From: Actinocatenispora thailandica
GTDB lineage: Bacteria; Actinomycetota; Actinomycetes; Mycobacteriales; Micromonosporaceae
NCBI RefSeq assembly: GCF_016865425.1
Contig: NZ_AP023355.1
Coordinates: forward strand, 5,454,198 to 5,518,197
Reading direction: 5' to 3'
Length of the DNA stretch: 64,000 nt
Each line of letters starts with the position of its first letter. Positions within the stretch are counted from its first letter, which is position 1. Below the pieces are notes generated by a model, which saw only the letters and a program-made list of their open reading frames with translations, did not search any database and had not been told where the DNA came from. The position numbers and the translations under genes are program-made. This document shows positions 9,003 to 17,945 of the stretch, one piece after another.

Positions 9003-10385
9003 ATGTTTAGTTCCATGATTCTCGAACATCGCCGCAGTGTGGTGCTGCTCGCGCTGATCGCGGCGTTCATGGTCTTCGTCGACGGGACGATCGTCACCAT
9101 CGCCCTCCCCGAGCTCGCCACCCAGCTCGATGCCTCCCGCCGCGAACTGGAATGGTCGGTCAACGCGTACACGCTGTCGTTCGCCGCGACGATGCTCGCC
9201 GCCGGGGCCGTCACCGACGTGCTCGGCGCCAAGCGCACCTTCGTCGCCGGCCTGCTGGTCTTCGGTACGTCCTCCGCGATCTGCACCGCCGCCGGATCGA
9301 TGGTCGCGCTGGACCTCGCCCGGCTGGCCCAGGGTGCCGGCGCGGCACTGCTGCTGCCCAGCGCGCTGGTGCTGGCGACCGCGTCCGCACCGGACGAACG
9401 AGCCCGGCACCGGCTCATCGGCGCCTGGACCGCCGCCGGCGGCGTCGGCATGGCGGCCGGCCCGCTGCTCGGCGGCGTGCTGGTCGCCACCGCCGGCTGG
9501 CGCGCGGTCTTCGCGGTCAACGTGGTCATCGCCGTCCCGGCCGTGGCCTGGAGCCTGCGCTCGATGCCCGCCGTACCGCGCCGCGACCGGCGCTTCGACA
9601 CGGCCGGGATGATCGCCGCGACCGCGCTGATCGGTGGGCTGGTCTTCGCCTGCATCGAGGCGCCGGCACGGGGCTGGTCCAGCCCCACCGTGCTGGCCGC
9701 GATGGTCCTGGCGCTGGCCGGACTGGCCGGCTTCGTCCGGGCCGAGCGAACAGTCCGCACCCCGTTGCTGCCGCCCGGGGTGTACACCGATCGCCGCTTC
9801 ACGGCCAGCACGGGCCAGGGCGCGCTGTTCAACTTCACCTTCTACGGCCTGCTGTTCGCGATGAGCCTGCTGCTCCAGCAGGGGCGCGGGCTCGACCCGC
9901 TGCGCAGCGGCCTGCTCTTCCTGCCGCTGACCGGCCTCATCTCGCTCGGCAGCCTGTGCGCGGCGCCGCTCGCCCAGCGACTCGGCCGCCGCGGGGTGCT
10001 CTACCTCGGTCAGGCGGGGCTGACCGGCGCCCTGCTCGCGGTCGCCTGGGCGAGCACCGCAGCCGGACTCTGGCCGCTGGTGGCCGCCCTGCTGCCGGCC
10101 GGCTTCTTCGCCGGGATGCTGGTACCGACCATGACCGCGCAGTCGATCGCCGCGGTGCCGCCCGACCTGCACGGTGCGGCAGCCGCGGCCTTCAACACGT
10201 CCCGGCAGCTCGGCGCCGCGCTCGGGGTCGCCACCTTCGGCCCGCTGCTCGGTTCCCGGCACGACCTCACCGGTGGCTTCGTGACCTGCGTGAGCGTCGG
10301 CGCGGCGGCCACCGCGGTCGCGCTGCTGCTGACCATACTGGCGCGCCCGGCGACGGTACCGGCACCGGTCGGCTCCGGCCGGTGA
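9003..10385 (+). CDS. MFS drug:H+ antiporter (DHA2-like)
   Basis: About 460 residues with many hydrophobic helices, consistent with 12-14 membrane spans. The first helix carries [14 protein letters not shown] and the family D-x-T-I-V motif. Motif A-like DVLGAKRTF follows helix 2, and motif C-like [13 protein letters not shown] lies in helix 5, marking a proton-coupled exporter. Either ATG at 9003 or 9015 could be the start, and neither has a good ribosome site, so a leaderless mRNA is possible. Its position next to an operator-like repeat suggests inducible efflux. Confidence 0.88.
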   Translation: MFSSMILEHRRSVVLLALIAAFMVFVDGTIVTIALPELATQLDASRRELEWSVNAYTLSFAATMLAAGAVTDVLGAKRTFVAGLLVFGTSSAICTAAGSMVALDLARLAQGAGAALLLPSALVLATASAPDERARHRLIGAWTAAGGVGMAAGPLLGGVLVATAGWRAVFAVNVVIAVPAVAWSLRSMPAVPRRDRRFDTAGMIAATALIGGLVFACIEAPARGWSSPTVLAAMVLALAGLAGFVRAERTVRTPLLPPGVYTDRRFTASTGQGALFNFTFYGLLFAMSLLLQQGRGLDPLRSGLLFLPLTGLISLGSLCAAPLAQRLGRRGVLYLGQAGLTGALLAVAWASTAAGLWPLVAALLPAGFFAGMLVPTMTAQSIAAVPPDLHGAAAAAFNTSRQLGAALGVATFGPLLGSRHDLTGGFVTCVSVGAAATAVALLLTILARPATVPAPVGSGR

Positions 10386-10490
10386 CGGACACCCGGCGCC
10401 ACCGACCGGTTCCGCGCACCGGAGCCGGCGGCCCGGCGCTGGCAGCAGACCACGCCGGGCGGCACCGCCAGCCGGCCCCGGGCACGCGCC

Positions 10491-10519
10491 CGCGGGACGG
10501 CGCGGATCGCCGTCCCGCG
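10491..10519. terminator. Terminator hairpin between MFS and AhpD-like genes
   Basis: Perfect 12-base stem (10491-10502 with 10508-10519) and a 5-base loop, between two convergent genes. It has no T-tract. Confidence 0.65.
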
Positions 10520-10526
10520 GCTGCGG

Positions 10527-10997
10527 TCAGCCGAGCTGGCCGGCCTGGTAGCTGCCGCCGACCTGGCGGGTGATCACGTTGAGCCGGTTGAACGTGTTGA
10601 TCAGCGCGATCTGCGCGACCAGCGCCGCCAGCTGCTCCTCGTCGTAGTGCTTGGCCGCGTTCTGCCAGGCGTCCTCGTCGACACCGGCGCCGTCGGCCAG
10701 CCGGGTGCCCTGCTCGGCGAGTTCCAGCGCGGCACGCTCGGGCTCGGTGAACACGCTCGCCTCCCGCCAGCAGGCGACCAGGTTCAGCCGTACCGAGGTC
10801 TCCCCCGCCGCGATGGCCTCCTTGGTGTGCATGTCGAGGCAGGGTGCGCAGCCGTTGATCTGGCTGGCCCGGATGTCGACCAGGTTCAGCGTCGCCTGCG
10901 GTACCGACGATGCGGTGACGGCGCGGTGCGACGCGACCAGGTGCTTGACGAGCTTCGGGCCGAGTTCGGTGGCCATGACGTCGAGTCGAGCCTGCAT
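10527..10997 (-). CDS. Carboxymuconolactone decarboxylase/AhpD-family protein
   Basis: 156-residue all-helical protein of the CMD/AhpD family. The redox motif is CAPCLDMH: two cysteines two residues apart followed by a His three later, the signature of alkylhydroperoxidase D-type proteins. The C-terminal helix NTFNRLNVIT is also typical. A role in peroxide or electrophile detoxification is inferred from the family. The ATG at 10997 has a well-placed GGAGATCACC site, which decides it over an ATG 30 bases further upstream. Confidence 0.87.
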   Translation of the reverse strand: MQARLDVMATELGPKLVKHLVASHRAVTASSVPQATLNLVDIRASQINGCAPCLDMHTKEAIAAGETSVRLNLVACWREASVFTEPERAALELAEQGTRLADGAGVDEDAWQNAAKHYDEEQLAALVAQIALINTFNRLNVITRQVGGSYQAGQLG

Positions 10998-11177
10998 GGT
11001 GATCTCCTCGTATCGGTGCTGCTTCACCTACCCGACGACGCAGCGCCCCGAGAGGTAACACCGAACCGCCGGTGACGGCCGGCGGTTCGCGCGACCGGCC
11101 CACGCCGAGGACGGCGGCGGCGCGATCGGGAGGCGCCGCCTCCGCTCTCGGGGTCGATTCCCATCCCCGGCAAAAGG

Positions 11178-11183
11178 TAATAT
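11178..11183 (+). promoter_or_regulatory. Candidate -10 element for the secreted protein gene
   Basis: TAATAT, 34 bases before the ATG at 11217 and flanked by CCGGCA/TGCCGG arms that could fold around it. No convincing -35 hexamer is seen. A strong CAGGAGGA ribosome site follows at about 11203-11210. Confidence 0.4.
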
Positions 11184-11216
11184 GCCGGCACTCGGGGACG
11201 GGCAGGAGGACCAAGC

Positions 11217-12233
11217 ATGAGAAGGCTCAGAATGGTCATCGGCGCGACCGTCGCGGCCGTGGCAGTGGCCACCGTTGCCAGCGCCGGCCAGGTCTCGGCC
11301 GAGAGCGCCAACGGCGACCTCGGCTCGACGAGCGCCACCCGAAGCGCCTCGGTTGCCCGCCCCGCGGCCAGCACCGGCTACTTCAACACCTACACCACCG
11401 TCGCGACGCTCGGTAACGCGAACAGTTGCTACGCGGCCGAGGGGTTCGCGGTCGGCTCCAGCTACACCTACGCGGTGAAGATCAACGGCGACGAGAGCAA
11501 GGCGGTCATCTACCGCACCAGGATGAGCGACGGCACCACCACGCTGATGAAGAACGGCGACAACGGAACGAGCTACGCCAGCTACCTCGGTCACGCGAAC
11601 GACGTCGTGCTCAGTTCCAACGACGGCAACTACTACATGTTCGTCGTGACGATGAAGGCCGGCAGCACCAGCGTGGTGAAGCTGAAGTACGTGAGCACCA
11701 CCTACTACAAGGTGGGCAGCTACACGATCAAGTACAACGGCGTGAACAAGTCCATGTCCGGGGTGAAGATCACCAGCAAGACCGCGAGCACCATCAACTT
11801 CCTGTTCAAGAGCGGCCGGACCTTCTACCGGGGCGCCCTGGGTCTGACCGCGACCAGCGGCACCATCAACCTGACCGCCGGCTTCACCCTGGACGTCGCC
11901 GACGCGCTGGTGAACGGCAAGACCGTCCCCGACATCACCTCGTACGCGAACCAGGGCTTCGGCTACCACAGCAACACGGTCTATTTTCCGATGACCCACG
12001 AGAACGTCAGCGTCGTGCTCGTCTATCGCAACATCTCCAGTGCGAGTGGCACCATCCGGTCGGCCGACGACCTGTCCTTCCGGATCACCTCCAGCGCCTA
12101 TCCGGATCTCTTCGAGATCGAGAGCGTCGGAATCGGCGCCGGCAGCCACCTCTGGTTCAGCACCAACCGCAGGAAAGCTGCCGGCGACACCGCGCACGAC
12201 GGCGTGCACTACTTCAACGGCTACACCGCCTGA
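11217..12233 (+). CDS. Secreted protein of unknown family, rich in Ser/Thr/Tyr/Lys
   Basis: 338 residues. A Sec signal peptide is clear: MRRLRM, a hydrophobic stretch and a probable cleavage after VASA or VSA around residues 23-28. The mature part is dominated by short beta-strand-like segments rich in Ser, Thr, Tyr, Lys and Asn, for example VKLKYVSTTYYKVGSYTIKY. The pattern suggests a beta-propeller or beta-sandwich, but no family was recognised. One cysteine lies near residue 69. The amino acid mix, and therefore base use, differs from the neighbours (more AAG, AAC, TAC). It is monocistronic, with its own promoter-like -10 and strong ribosome site. Adhesin or enzyme: undecided. Confidence 0.8.
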   Translation: MRRLRMVIGATVAAVAVATVASAGQVSAESANGDLGSTSATRSASVARPAASTGYFNTYTTVATLGNANSCYAAEGFAVGSSYTYAVKINGDESKAVIYRTRMSDGTTTLMKNGDNGTSYASYLGHANDVVLSSNDGNYYMFVVTMKAGSTSVVKLKYVSTTYYKVGSYTIKYNGVNKSMSGVKITSKTASTINFLFKSGRTFYRGALGLTATSGTINLTAGFTLDVADALVNGKTVPDITSYANQGFGYHSNTVYFPMTHENVSVVLVYRNISSASGTIRSADDLSFRITSSAYPDLFEIESVGIGAGSHLWFSTNRRKAAGDTAHDGVHYFNGYTA

Positions 12234-12347
12234 TCGTTCCCCGGCTCCGGCCCGAGCCGCCGTCGCCCCCGGCCGGCCCGGCCGGCCCGACCGGGGCGGT
12301 CCGGCAGGTCCGGCGCCCGGTGCCACCGGCCGGGGCGACGGCCGGTG

Positions 12348-13220
12348 CTACCGGCCGGGGGCGTCGATCGAGGCCAGCAGGGCGGGGTCGTTGACGGAAA
12401 GGATCTCGACCAGCCGGCCGTCGGCGACCGTACAGGCCATCACGCCGATCAGCGTGCCGCTCGGCCCGCGTACCACGATGCCGGGCTCGCCGTTGACCAG
12501 CGCGCGGCGGGCGTCCACCGCGGCCCGGGCACCGAGCTGGGCGCGCTCGGCGACCTCGGCCGCGCCGCGCCGGACCAGCACCCCGCGGGCGGTGTGCGCC
12601 GTCCACCGCACGTCCGGATCGAGTACCCGCAGCAGCCCGTCGAAGTCGCCGGCCCGCGAGGCGGCCAGGAACGCGTCCACGACCTCCCGCTGCCGCTGCC
12701 GGTCGTCGCTCGGCCGGGCGGTGCCCTGCACCTTGCGGCGGGCCCGGCTGGCCAGCATCTTCGCCGCGTCCGGGGACCGGTCGAGGACCCGGCCGACCTC
12801 GTCGAAGGGCACCGCGAACATGTCGTGCAGCACGAACGCCAGCCGTTCCGCCGGCCCGAGCGTGTCGAGCACCACCAGCAGCGCCAACCCGACGGACTCG
12901 GCCAGTACCGCCTCGTCCGCCGGCTGCGCGCCGTCGTCCTCGGTCACCACGAAGTCGGGCAGCTGGTGCTCGTACGACACCTCGGGGTGCGTTCTGCGGG
13001 AGCGCAGCAGATCGATGCAGATCCGGCCGACCACGGTGGTCAGCCAGCCGGCCAGGTTGTCGATCGCGGCGGCGTCCTGGCGGTTGAGCCGCAGCCACGC
13101 CTCCTGCACGGCATCCTCGGCGTCGCTGCGCGACCCGAGCATCCGGTACGCGACCGCCACCAGCCGTCCCCGCTGCTGTTCGAATGCCGCCGCAAGCGTC
13201 TCCGGCCCCGTTGCTGCCAT
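12348..13220 (-). CDS. ECF41-type RNA polymerase sigma factor (SigJ-like)
   Basis: 290-residue ECF sigma factor with a C-terminal extension. Sigma region 2 holds YRMLGSRSDAEDAVQEAWLRL. Region 4 holds LGPAERLAFVLHDMFAVPFDEV and SPDAAKMLASRARRKV. After about residue 175 a SnoaL-like domain follows (FLAASRAGDFDGLLRVLDPDV). That architecture defines the ECF41 group, in which the tail controls sigma activity in place of a separate anti-sigma factor. The start at 13220 has a GGAAGG site. It diverges from a second ECF gene 163 bases away. ECF41 partners are often redox or CMD-type genes, and an AhpD-like gene lies 1.4 kb away. Confidence 0.9.
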   Translation of the reverse strand: MAATGPETLAAAFEQQRGRLVAVAYRMLGSRSDAEDAVQEAWLRLNRQDAAAIDNLAGWLTTVVGRICIDLLRSRRTHPEVSYEHQLPDFVVTEDDGAQPADEAVLAESVGLALLVVLDTLGPAERLAFVLHDMFAVPFDEVGRVLDRSPDAAKMLASRARRKVQGTARPSDDRQRQREVVDAFLAASRAGDFDGLLRVLDPDVRWTAHTARGVLVRRGAAEVAERAQLGARAAVDARRALVNGEPGIVVRGPSGTLIGVMACTVADGRLVEILSVNDPALLASIDAPGR

Positions 13221-13383
13221 GGTGCTACCTTCCTGCACACGCTCCGTCATGACCATGACGGGTACCGGCCCGCCAGGGTAACGAAGTCGCCGGGGGCGAA
13301 TCCTTTCCCGGCGCCGGGCGCTCTTGTCCCGGACGGATCGAACGCGGGTCGAGGGCGGCTCGCACGGTGCACGGGAGGCGGCG

Positions 13384-13944
13384 TTGGCCGGGCCGGGATG
13401 GGCAAGCAGGCAGGTGATCGAGGCCGCGCAGGCCGGGGACCTCGACTCGCTCACCGCCGTGGTGCACGGCGCCCACCCGCACGTCCGGCGCTTCGCCCAG
13501 CACCTGTGCGCCACCAGCCAGGACGCGGAGGACGCGGCGCAGGAGGCGCTGCTCGTGCTGTACCGCAAGATCGGCACCCTGCGCACCACCGCGGCCCTCA
13601 CGTCGTGGATGTTCCGGATCGTCCGGAACGAGTGCCTGCGCCGCGCCCGGTCGTGGCGCCGTGAGGTCCCGGCCGAGGCCGCCGACCGGCCCGCGCCGGT
13701 CGGATCGGCCGAGGAGGAGGCGCTGGACCGGCTCGACGCCGCGCGGGTCGCCGCGGCGATCCGGGCGCTGCCGGAGACCCAGCGCCGGGTACTGGTGCTG
13801 CGCGACGTGCTGGGCCACCCGGGACGCGCGGTCGCCGAGTCGCTCGGGCTGAGTACCGCGGCGATGAAGTCCCAGCTGCACCGGGCGCGTACGGCGGTGC
13901 GCCGGGAGCTGCGCGACACCGGCATCGGCGCCGGGCGCGGCTGA
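13384..13944 (+). CDS. ECF-family RNA polymerase sigma factor
   Basis: About 186 residues from the TTG at 13384, which has a GGAGG site five bases upstream; a TTG at 13324 would add 20 residues. Region 2 is SQDAEDAAQEALLVLYRKI with WMFRIVRNECLRRAR. Region 4 is ALPETQRRVLVLRDVLGH with STAAMKSQLHRARTAVRREL. There is no C-terminal extension, unlike its divergent neighbour. Directly downstream, 77 bases away, is a thioredoxin-fold gene, so the sigma factor may respond to redox state. No anti-sigma gene with a ZAS motif is nearby. Confidence 0.87.
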   Translation: MAGPGWASRQVIEAAQAGDLDSLTAVVHGAHPHVRRFAQHLCATSQDAEDAAQEALLVLYRKIGTLRTTAALTSWMFRIVRNECLRRARSWRREVPAEAADRPAPVGSAEEEALDRLDAARVAAAIRALPETQRRVLVLRDVLGHPGRAVAESLGLSTAAMKSQLHRARTAVRRELRDTGIGAGRG

Positions 13945-14021
13945 CCGTACCGATCCGTCGTCGTACCAGGGCCGCCGCCCGCATCTGGTGGCGGACCCCC
14001 ATCGAGGGAAGGAATCTCGCG

Positions 14022-14507
14022 ATGCTCGCCATCGGATCGCCGGCCCCGGATCTGGAGTTCCAGGACACCACCGGCCGCCCCGTCCGCCTCTCGGACCATC
14101 GCGGTCACCCGGTCCTGCTGTACTTCCTGCGGTCCAGTACCTGCCCGGTGTGCAACCGGCACGTCCGGGACCTGGCCGCCAACGCGGCGCGGCTGGCCGA
14201 CGTCCGCATCCTGCTGGTGGTACCCGAGGACCGCAGCACGGCCGCGGCCTGGCGGGCCCGCCGCGACGTCGGGTTCCCGGTGCTCGTCGGCCGCGGCGAC
14301 CACCCGCACCAGCGGGTCGGCCTGGGCCGCCGGGTCTTCGGCAGCATCCAGCAGTCCGGCACGGTACTGCTGGACGCGGCCGGTGCGGTTCGGCACGTGC
14401 GCGCCGCCACCGTACCGACCGGCGGGTACGACCGGGCCGCCATCCTCGCCGCGGTCGACGCGCTGCGCACCGACACCACCGGGGCGCCGGGCAATGCGGT
14501 CTGCTAG
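14022..14507 (+). CDS. Thioredoxin-fold peroxiredoxin-like protein (AhpC/TSA)
   Basis: 161-residue redoxin. It opens with the family pattern IGSPAPDLEFQDTTGRPVRL. The active site is STCPVCNRHVRDL, with cysteines at 41 and 44 (a CxxC arrangement, not the lone peroxidatic Cys of typical 2-Cys enzymes). The C-terminal half keeps the thioredoxin strand GTVLLDAAGAVRHVR. Predicted to be a thiol-disulfide oxidoreductase or atypical peroxiredoxin of the cytosol. A GAAGGAA site precedes the ATG. It sits between an ECF sigma gene and a small hypothetical gene in one transcriptional direction. Confidence 0.85.
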   Translation: MLAIGSPAPDLEFQDTTGRPVRLSDHRGHPVLLYFLRSSTCPVCNRHVRDLAANAARLADVRILLVVPEDRSTAAAWRARRDVGFPVLVGRGDHPHQRVGLGRRVFGSIQQSGTVLLDAAGAVRHVRAATVPTGGYDRAAILAAVDALRTDTTGAPGNAVC

Positions 14508-14516
14508 AACGGCGGG

Positions 14517-14996
14517 GTGCACAGCTCCGAGTGGTCCGACCTGCCCCAGCCGGCCCGCGGCATCGCCGAGGCGACCACCGCCGCGGTGGCCGCGGCCGGC
14601 GACACCGACGCCGAGTCGTACCAGCTCGCGACGGCGCGGTTGGCCGGCCAGCACGCCGAGCAGGTCGGCATCGTGGCCGGTGAGACGGTGCGGCTGCTGC
14701 TGGAGGAGCGGTACCCGGACGGGCTGACCGGCGACGACCTGCGCGCCGTGCTGACCGGGTGCGCCGCCGCGGCCGGCTGGTACCCGGAGTTCGACCCGAC
14801 CGTGGCGATGACGCTGATCGCCGGCGCGCTGGGCGTGCACGAGGCCGACGGCGAACCGTTGCCGCTGGCCGCCGCCGAGGTGGCCGGGCACGGTCCGCTG
14901 CTGATCGCGGAGCTGGCCACCGGGGCGCCGCACCCGCTCGGCAGCTACCTGCGGGCCGCGCTGGCCGAGATCGCCCGTACCGAGACGATGGACTGA
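14517..14996 (+). CDS. Hypothetical protein downstream of redoxin
   Basis: 159 residues, acidic and alanine-rich, mostly helical in appearance, with no signal peptide or membrane segment. Conserved-looking blocks are EQVGIVAGETVRLLLEERYPDGL, PEFDPTVAMTLIAGALGVHE and the C-terminal GSYLRAALAEIARTETMD. I do not recognise the family. The GTG start lies nine bases after the redoxin stop, so it is very likely co-transcribed with the redoxin and ECF sigma genes and may work with them. Codon use is normal for the window. Confidence 0.75.
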   Translation: MHSSEWSDLPQPARGIAEATTAAVAAAGDTDAESYQLATARLAGQHAEQVGIVAGETVRLLLEERYPDGLTGDDLRAVLTGCAAAAGWYPEFDPTVAMTLIAGALGVHEADGEPLPLAAAEVAGHGPLLIAELATGAPHPLGSYLRAALAEIARTETMD

Positions 14997-15017
14997 CGCC
15001 GGGCGACCGGCAGCGGT

Positions 15018-17807
15018 TCAGCGGCGCGACGGCGGGGCCATCGGTACCAGGCCCAGATCGGCGACCTGGCGCCCGCCCCGCCGCGCGTCCTCCCCGCCGG
15101 CCAGCACCAGGGTGCGGGCCACCTGGTAGCGGCAGCCGGCGGCCTCGAACGCGGCGGCCGTGCCGAGCAGCCGGTCCCGGTCGCCGGCCAGCAGCGCCGC
15201 GGCCCGGTCCACCAGCGCACCGGCCACCGGGTTGCCCGCCACGACCGCGGCGGCCGCAGCCACCCGGTCGGGCGCGGCGGGATCGCCGGCCAGCACCGCC
15301 GCCTCGGCGCGCAGCGCCACGTACCAGTGCAGCCAGATCCAGGTGACCCACTTCCACACCTCGGCCGGCTCCGGCGCGGTGCGGTCGGCCGCACCGGCCG
15401 GGTCGCCCTCGTGCAGCAACCGCAGCGCGTCGAAGACCGCGCCGTAGCCGTAGGTGTGTTCCGGCGGCGTACCGAGCCGGTCCCGGATCGCCTCCCACTC
15501 GCGCCGGCTTGCCTCGTCACCGCGCAGCGCGTGGATGGTCGCCACCGCGGTCGCCGCCGGGCTGTACGCGGCGGCAGCCGGGCTGCCGGCGCGCCGCCAG
15601 GCCTCCCGGAACCGGACGCTGCCGGTACCCACCTCGGGCACGTTGCCGGCCAACGCGTCGGCGACCAGCAGCCACCCGGTCGCGCGGTGGCCGACCTCGG
15701 CCAGCAGCGGATGCTCGGCCAGCTGCCGGCCCCAGCGGTGCGCGCCGGCCAGGTCACCGACACCCAGGCTGGTCTCGACCGCCATGCCCAGCGCGTCGAC
15801 CAGCTCGCGCACGCTCTCCGGCGTCACCGGTACCGCGCGCAGCAGCGTGCAGCGCCGCCGCGCCGTGGCCGCGGTACCGAACGTGTCGCCGGCCCAGCTC
15901 TGCGCCCCGGTCAGCGCGTCCAGCGCGGCCGACTCGGCGATCGGGTCACCGGTACGGCGGGCCAGCGTCACCGCCCGCTCGGCGGCGGCGATCGTGTCGG
16001 TCACCGCGTTGTCGGGCGGCCCCTGGGCAGCGCCGAACGCGTCCGCCAACACCCCCGCCTCGGCCAGCGCCACCGCCGCCCGCGCCGCCGGATCGGCGCC
16101 GGCCAGCTGCCGCGCCTCGGCCAGCAGCTCCCGTACCTCCGGCTGCGGCGGCAGCCGCTCGAACTTGGTGGAGAACCGGTACGCGCAGGTCGCCGCGGTC
16201 GCCAGGTCCCTGGCCGCGGCCGCGTGATCACCGGCCCGCCGGGCGGCGTCGGCGGCGGCCCGGTGCAGCCGGTACTCGTCGTCGCCGCGGGTGCGGCAGC
16301 CCGCCACCGCCGCGGCCCGGCGCAGCATCGGCGCCGCCCGCGCGGGATCGCCGGCCAGCGCCGCCGCCTGCTCGTACCGGTCCTGCGACTCGCCCGTCAG
16401 GGTGCGGGTGAACGCCAGCTCCGCGAGCCGGCTGGCCAGCAGGTACGCCTCGGCCCGCAGCTCGGGCCGACCGACCGCCCAGCCGAGCCCGGCCCGCAGC
16501 TCGTCGGCCGCCGCGTCGAACCGGGCACGCCAGTCCTCGCCGGCCGTCGCCAGCTCCGCGGCGACCGCCAGGCACCAGCGCAGCTGCCGGGTCCGGGTGC
16601 CGGCGTCCTCACCGGCCGCCGCGAGCCGCTCGGTGCCGTACTGCCGGATCGTCTCCGGCGCCCGGTAGCGGGTGCCGGCCGGCGCGACCGACACCACCAG
16701 CAGGCTCTGCTCGGCGAGCCGGGCCAGCCCGTCGGCCGCGGCACCGACCTCGACGCCGGCGATGTCGGCCGCTGCGGCCACCGTGAACGGCGCCACGAAC
16801 ACCGACACCCGGCGCAGCAACGCCTGGCCGTCCGGGTCCAGCAGCTGGTGGCTCCAGTCCAGCGCGGCCCGCACCGAACGGTGCCGGTCGTGCGCGCGGG
16901 AACCGCCGGCCAGCGCCCGCAGCGGGTCGGCCAGCGCGGCCGTCAACCCGTCCGGCCCGAGCGCCGGCCACCGCGCCGCGGCCAGCTCGATCGCCAGCGC
17001 CATCCCGTCCAGCCGACCGCAGATCGCGGCGATCGCGTCCCGTACCGCCGGGTCGGGCCGCGCGCCGGCCGCCGCCGCCCGGTCGAGGAACAGTGCCACC
17101 GCCTCCGACTCACCGGCGCCGGACAGCGACAGCGGCGGCACCGGGTACGGGTGCTCGAACGGCACCAGCAGCCGCGCCCGGCTGGTGGCGAGCACCCTGA
17201 CCTGCGGGCACGCCGCGAGCAGCCGGTCGGCGAAGTCCGCCACCCCGTCGCGTACCTGCTCGCAGTTGTCCAGGACCAGCAGCGCCTGCCGGTCGGCCAA
17301 CGCCGCGAACACCGACTCGGCCATGCCGCGACCCGGCTGCTCGCCGAGCCCGAGCGCAGCGGCGACCGCAGCGGCCACCATCCGCGGGTCGCCGGTGGGC
17401 GCCAGGTCGACGAACCAGACGCCGTCCCGGTACGAACCGGCGACATCGGCCGCGACCGCGAGCGCCAGCCGGGTCTTGCCGACGCCGCCGGCACCGAGCG
17501 CGGTGACCTGCCGGTGCGTCGCGATCAGCCCGGCCAGCTCGGCCCGTTCGGCGGCCCGCCCGACGAACGAGGTCGCCGGCGCCGGAAGCGCCGGGCCCCG
17601 CCGGGCCGATTCGGCCGCGCGCCGGGCCAGCGCCCGCCGGTCCGGCGCGCCCAGCTTGCGCAACAGCGAGGAGACGTGACTTTCCACGGTACGCACCGAA
17701 ATGAACAGCCGTGCCCCGATCTCGGCGTTGCTCAGGTGCTCCCCGATCAGCTGCAACACCTCGGTTTCCCGGGCCGAGACCTCCACCGGCGCGCTCACAC
17801 CGGCCAT
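15018..17807 (-). CDS. LuxR-type regulator with N-terminal HTH and NTPase domain
   Basis: 929 residues. The LuxR DNA-binding domain is at the N-terminus (about 10-65): ARETEVLQLIGEHLSNAEIG followed by FISVRTVESHVSSLLRKLG. An AP-ATPase-like domain comes next, with Walker A GAGGVGKT at 105-112, Walker B ALLVLDNCEQ near 175-184 and a GLPLA-like GMALAIELAAARW. The remaining 500 residues are alanine-rich helical repeats, probably TPR-like. In most large LuxR regulators the HTH is C-terminal; here the order is reversed. The ATG at 17807 is chosen because an upstream start would add sequence unrelated to the family. Confidence 0.88.
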   Translation of the reverse strand: MAGVSAPVEVSARETEVLQLIGEHLSNAEIGARLFISVRTVESHVSSLLRKLGAPDRRALARRAAESARRGPALPAPATSFVGRAAERAELAGLIATHRQVTALGAGGVGKTRLALAVAADVAGSYRDGVWFVDLAPTGDPRMVAAAVAAALGLGEQPGRGMAESVFAALADRQALLVLDNCEQVRDGVADFADRLLAACPQVRVLATSRARLLVPFEHPYPVPPLSLSGAGESEAVALFLDRAAAAGARPDPAVRDAIAAICGRLDGMALAIELAAARWPALGPDGLTAALADPLRALAGGSRAHDRHRSVRAALDWSHQLLDPDGQALLRRVSVFVAPFTVAAAADIAGVEVGAAADGLARLAEQSLLVVSVAPAGTRYRAPETIRQYGTERLAAAGEDAGTRTRQLRWCLAVAAELATAGEDWRARFDAAADELRAGLGWAVGRPELRAEAYLLASRLAELAFTRTLTGESQDRYEQAAALAGDPARAAPMLRRAAAVAGCRTRGDDEYRLHRAAADAARRAGDHAAAARDLATAATCAYRFSTKFERLPPQPEVRELLAEARQLAGADPAARAAVALAEAGVLADAFGAAQGPPDNAVTDTIAAAERAVTLARRTGDPIAESAALDALTGAQSWAGDTFGTAATARRRCTLLRAVPVTPESVRELVDALGMAVETSLGVGDLAGAHRWGRQLAEHPLLAEVGHRATGWLLVADALAGNVPEVGTGSVRFREAWRRAGSPAAAAYSPAATAVATIHALRGDEASRREWEAIRDRLGTPPEHTYGYGAVFDALRLLHEGDPAGAADRTAPEPAEVWKWVTWIWLHWYVALRAEAAVLAGDPAAPDRVAAAAAVVAGNPVAGALVDRAAALLAGDRDRLLGTAAAFEAAGCRYQVARTLVLAGGEDARRGGRQVADLGLVPMAPPSRR

Positions 17808-17945
17808 TGTCCCGTACCGCTCCGTGGCCGATCCGTGCTCAGCACGGATGTGCGTGGCCCGCAACGACGAGAGGCTGGGGGCACGTCACCGATCACCCGC
17901 GCGGGACGTGACCCCGAGCATCGCTTCGAGCAGAAAGAGCCTGTC

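Noticed and set aside
15327-17945. Very long plus-strand frame antisense to the LuxR/ATPase gene
   Set aside because: Shadow frame; only its last 209 codons (17946-18575) are a real VOC gene.
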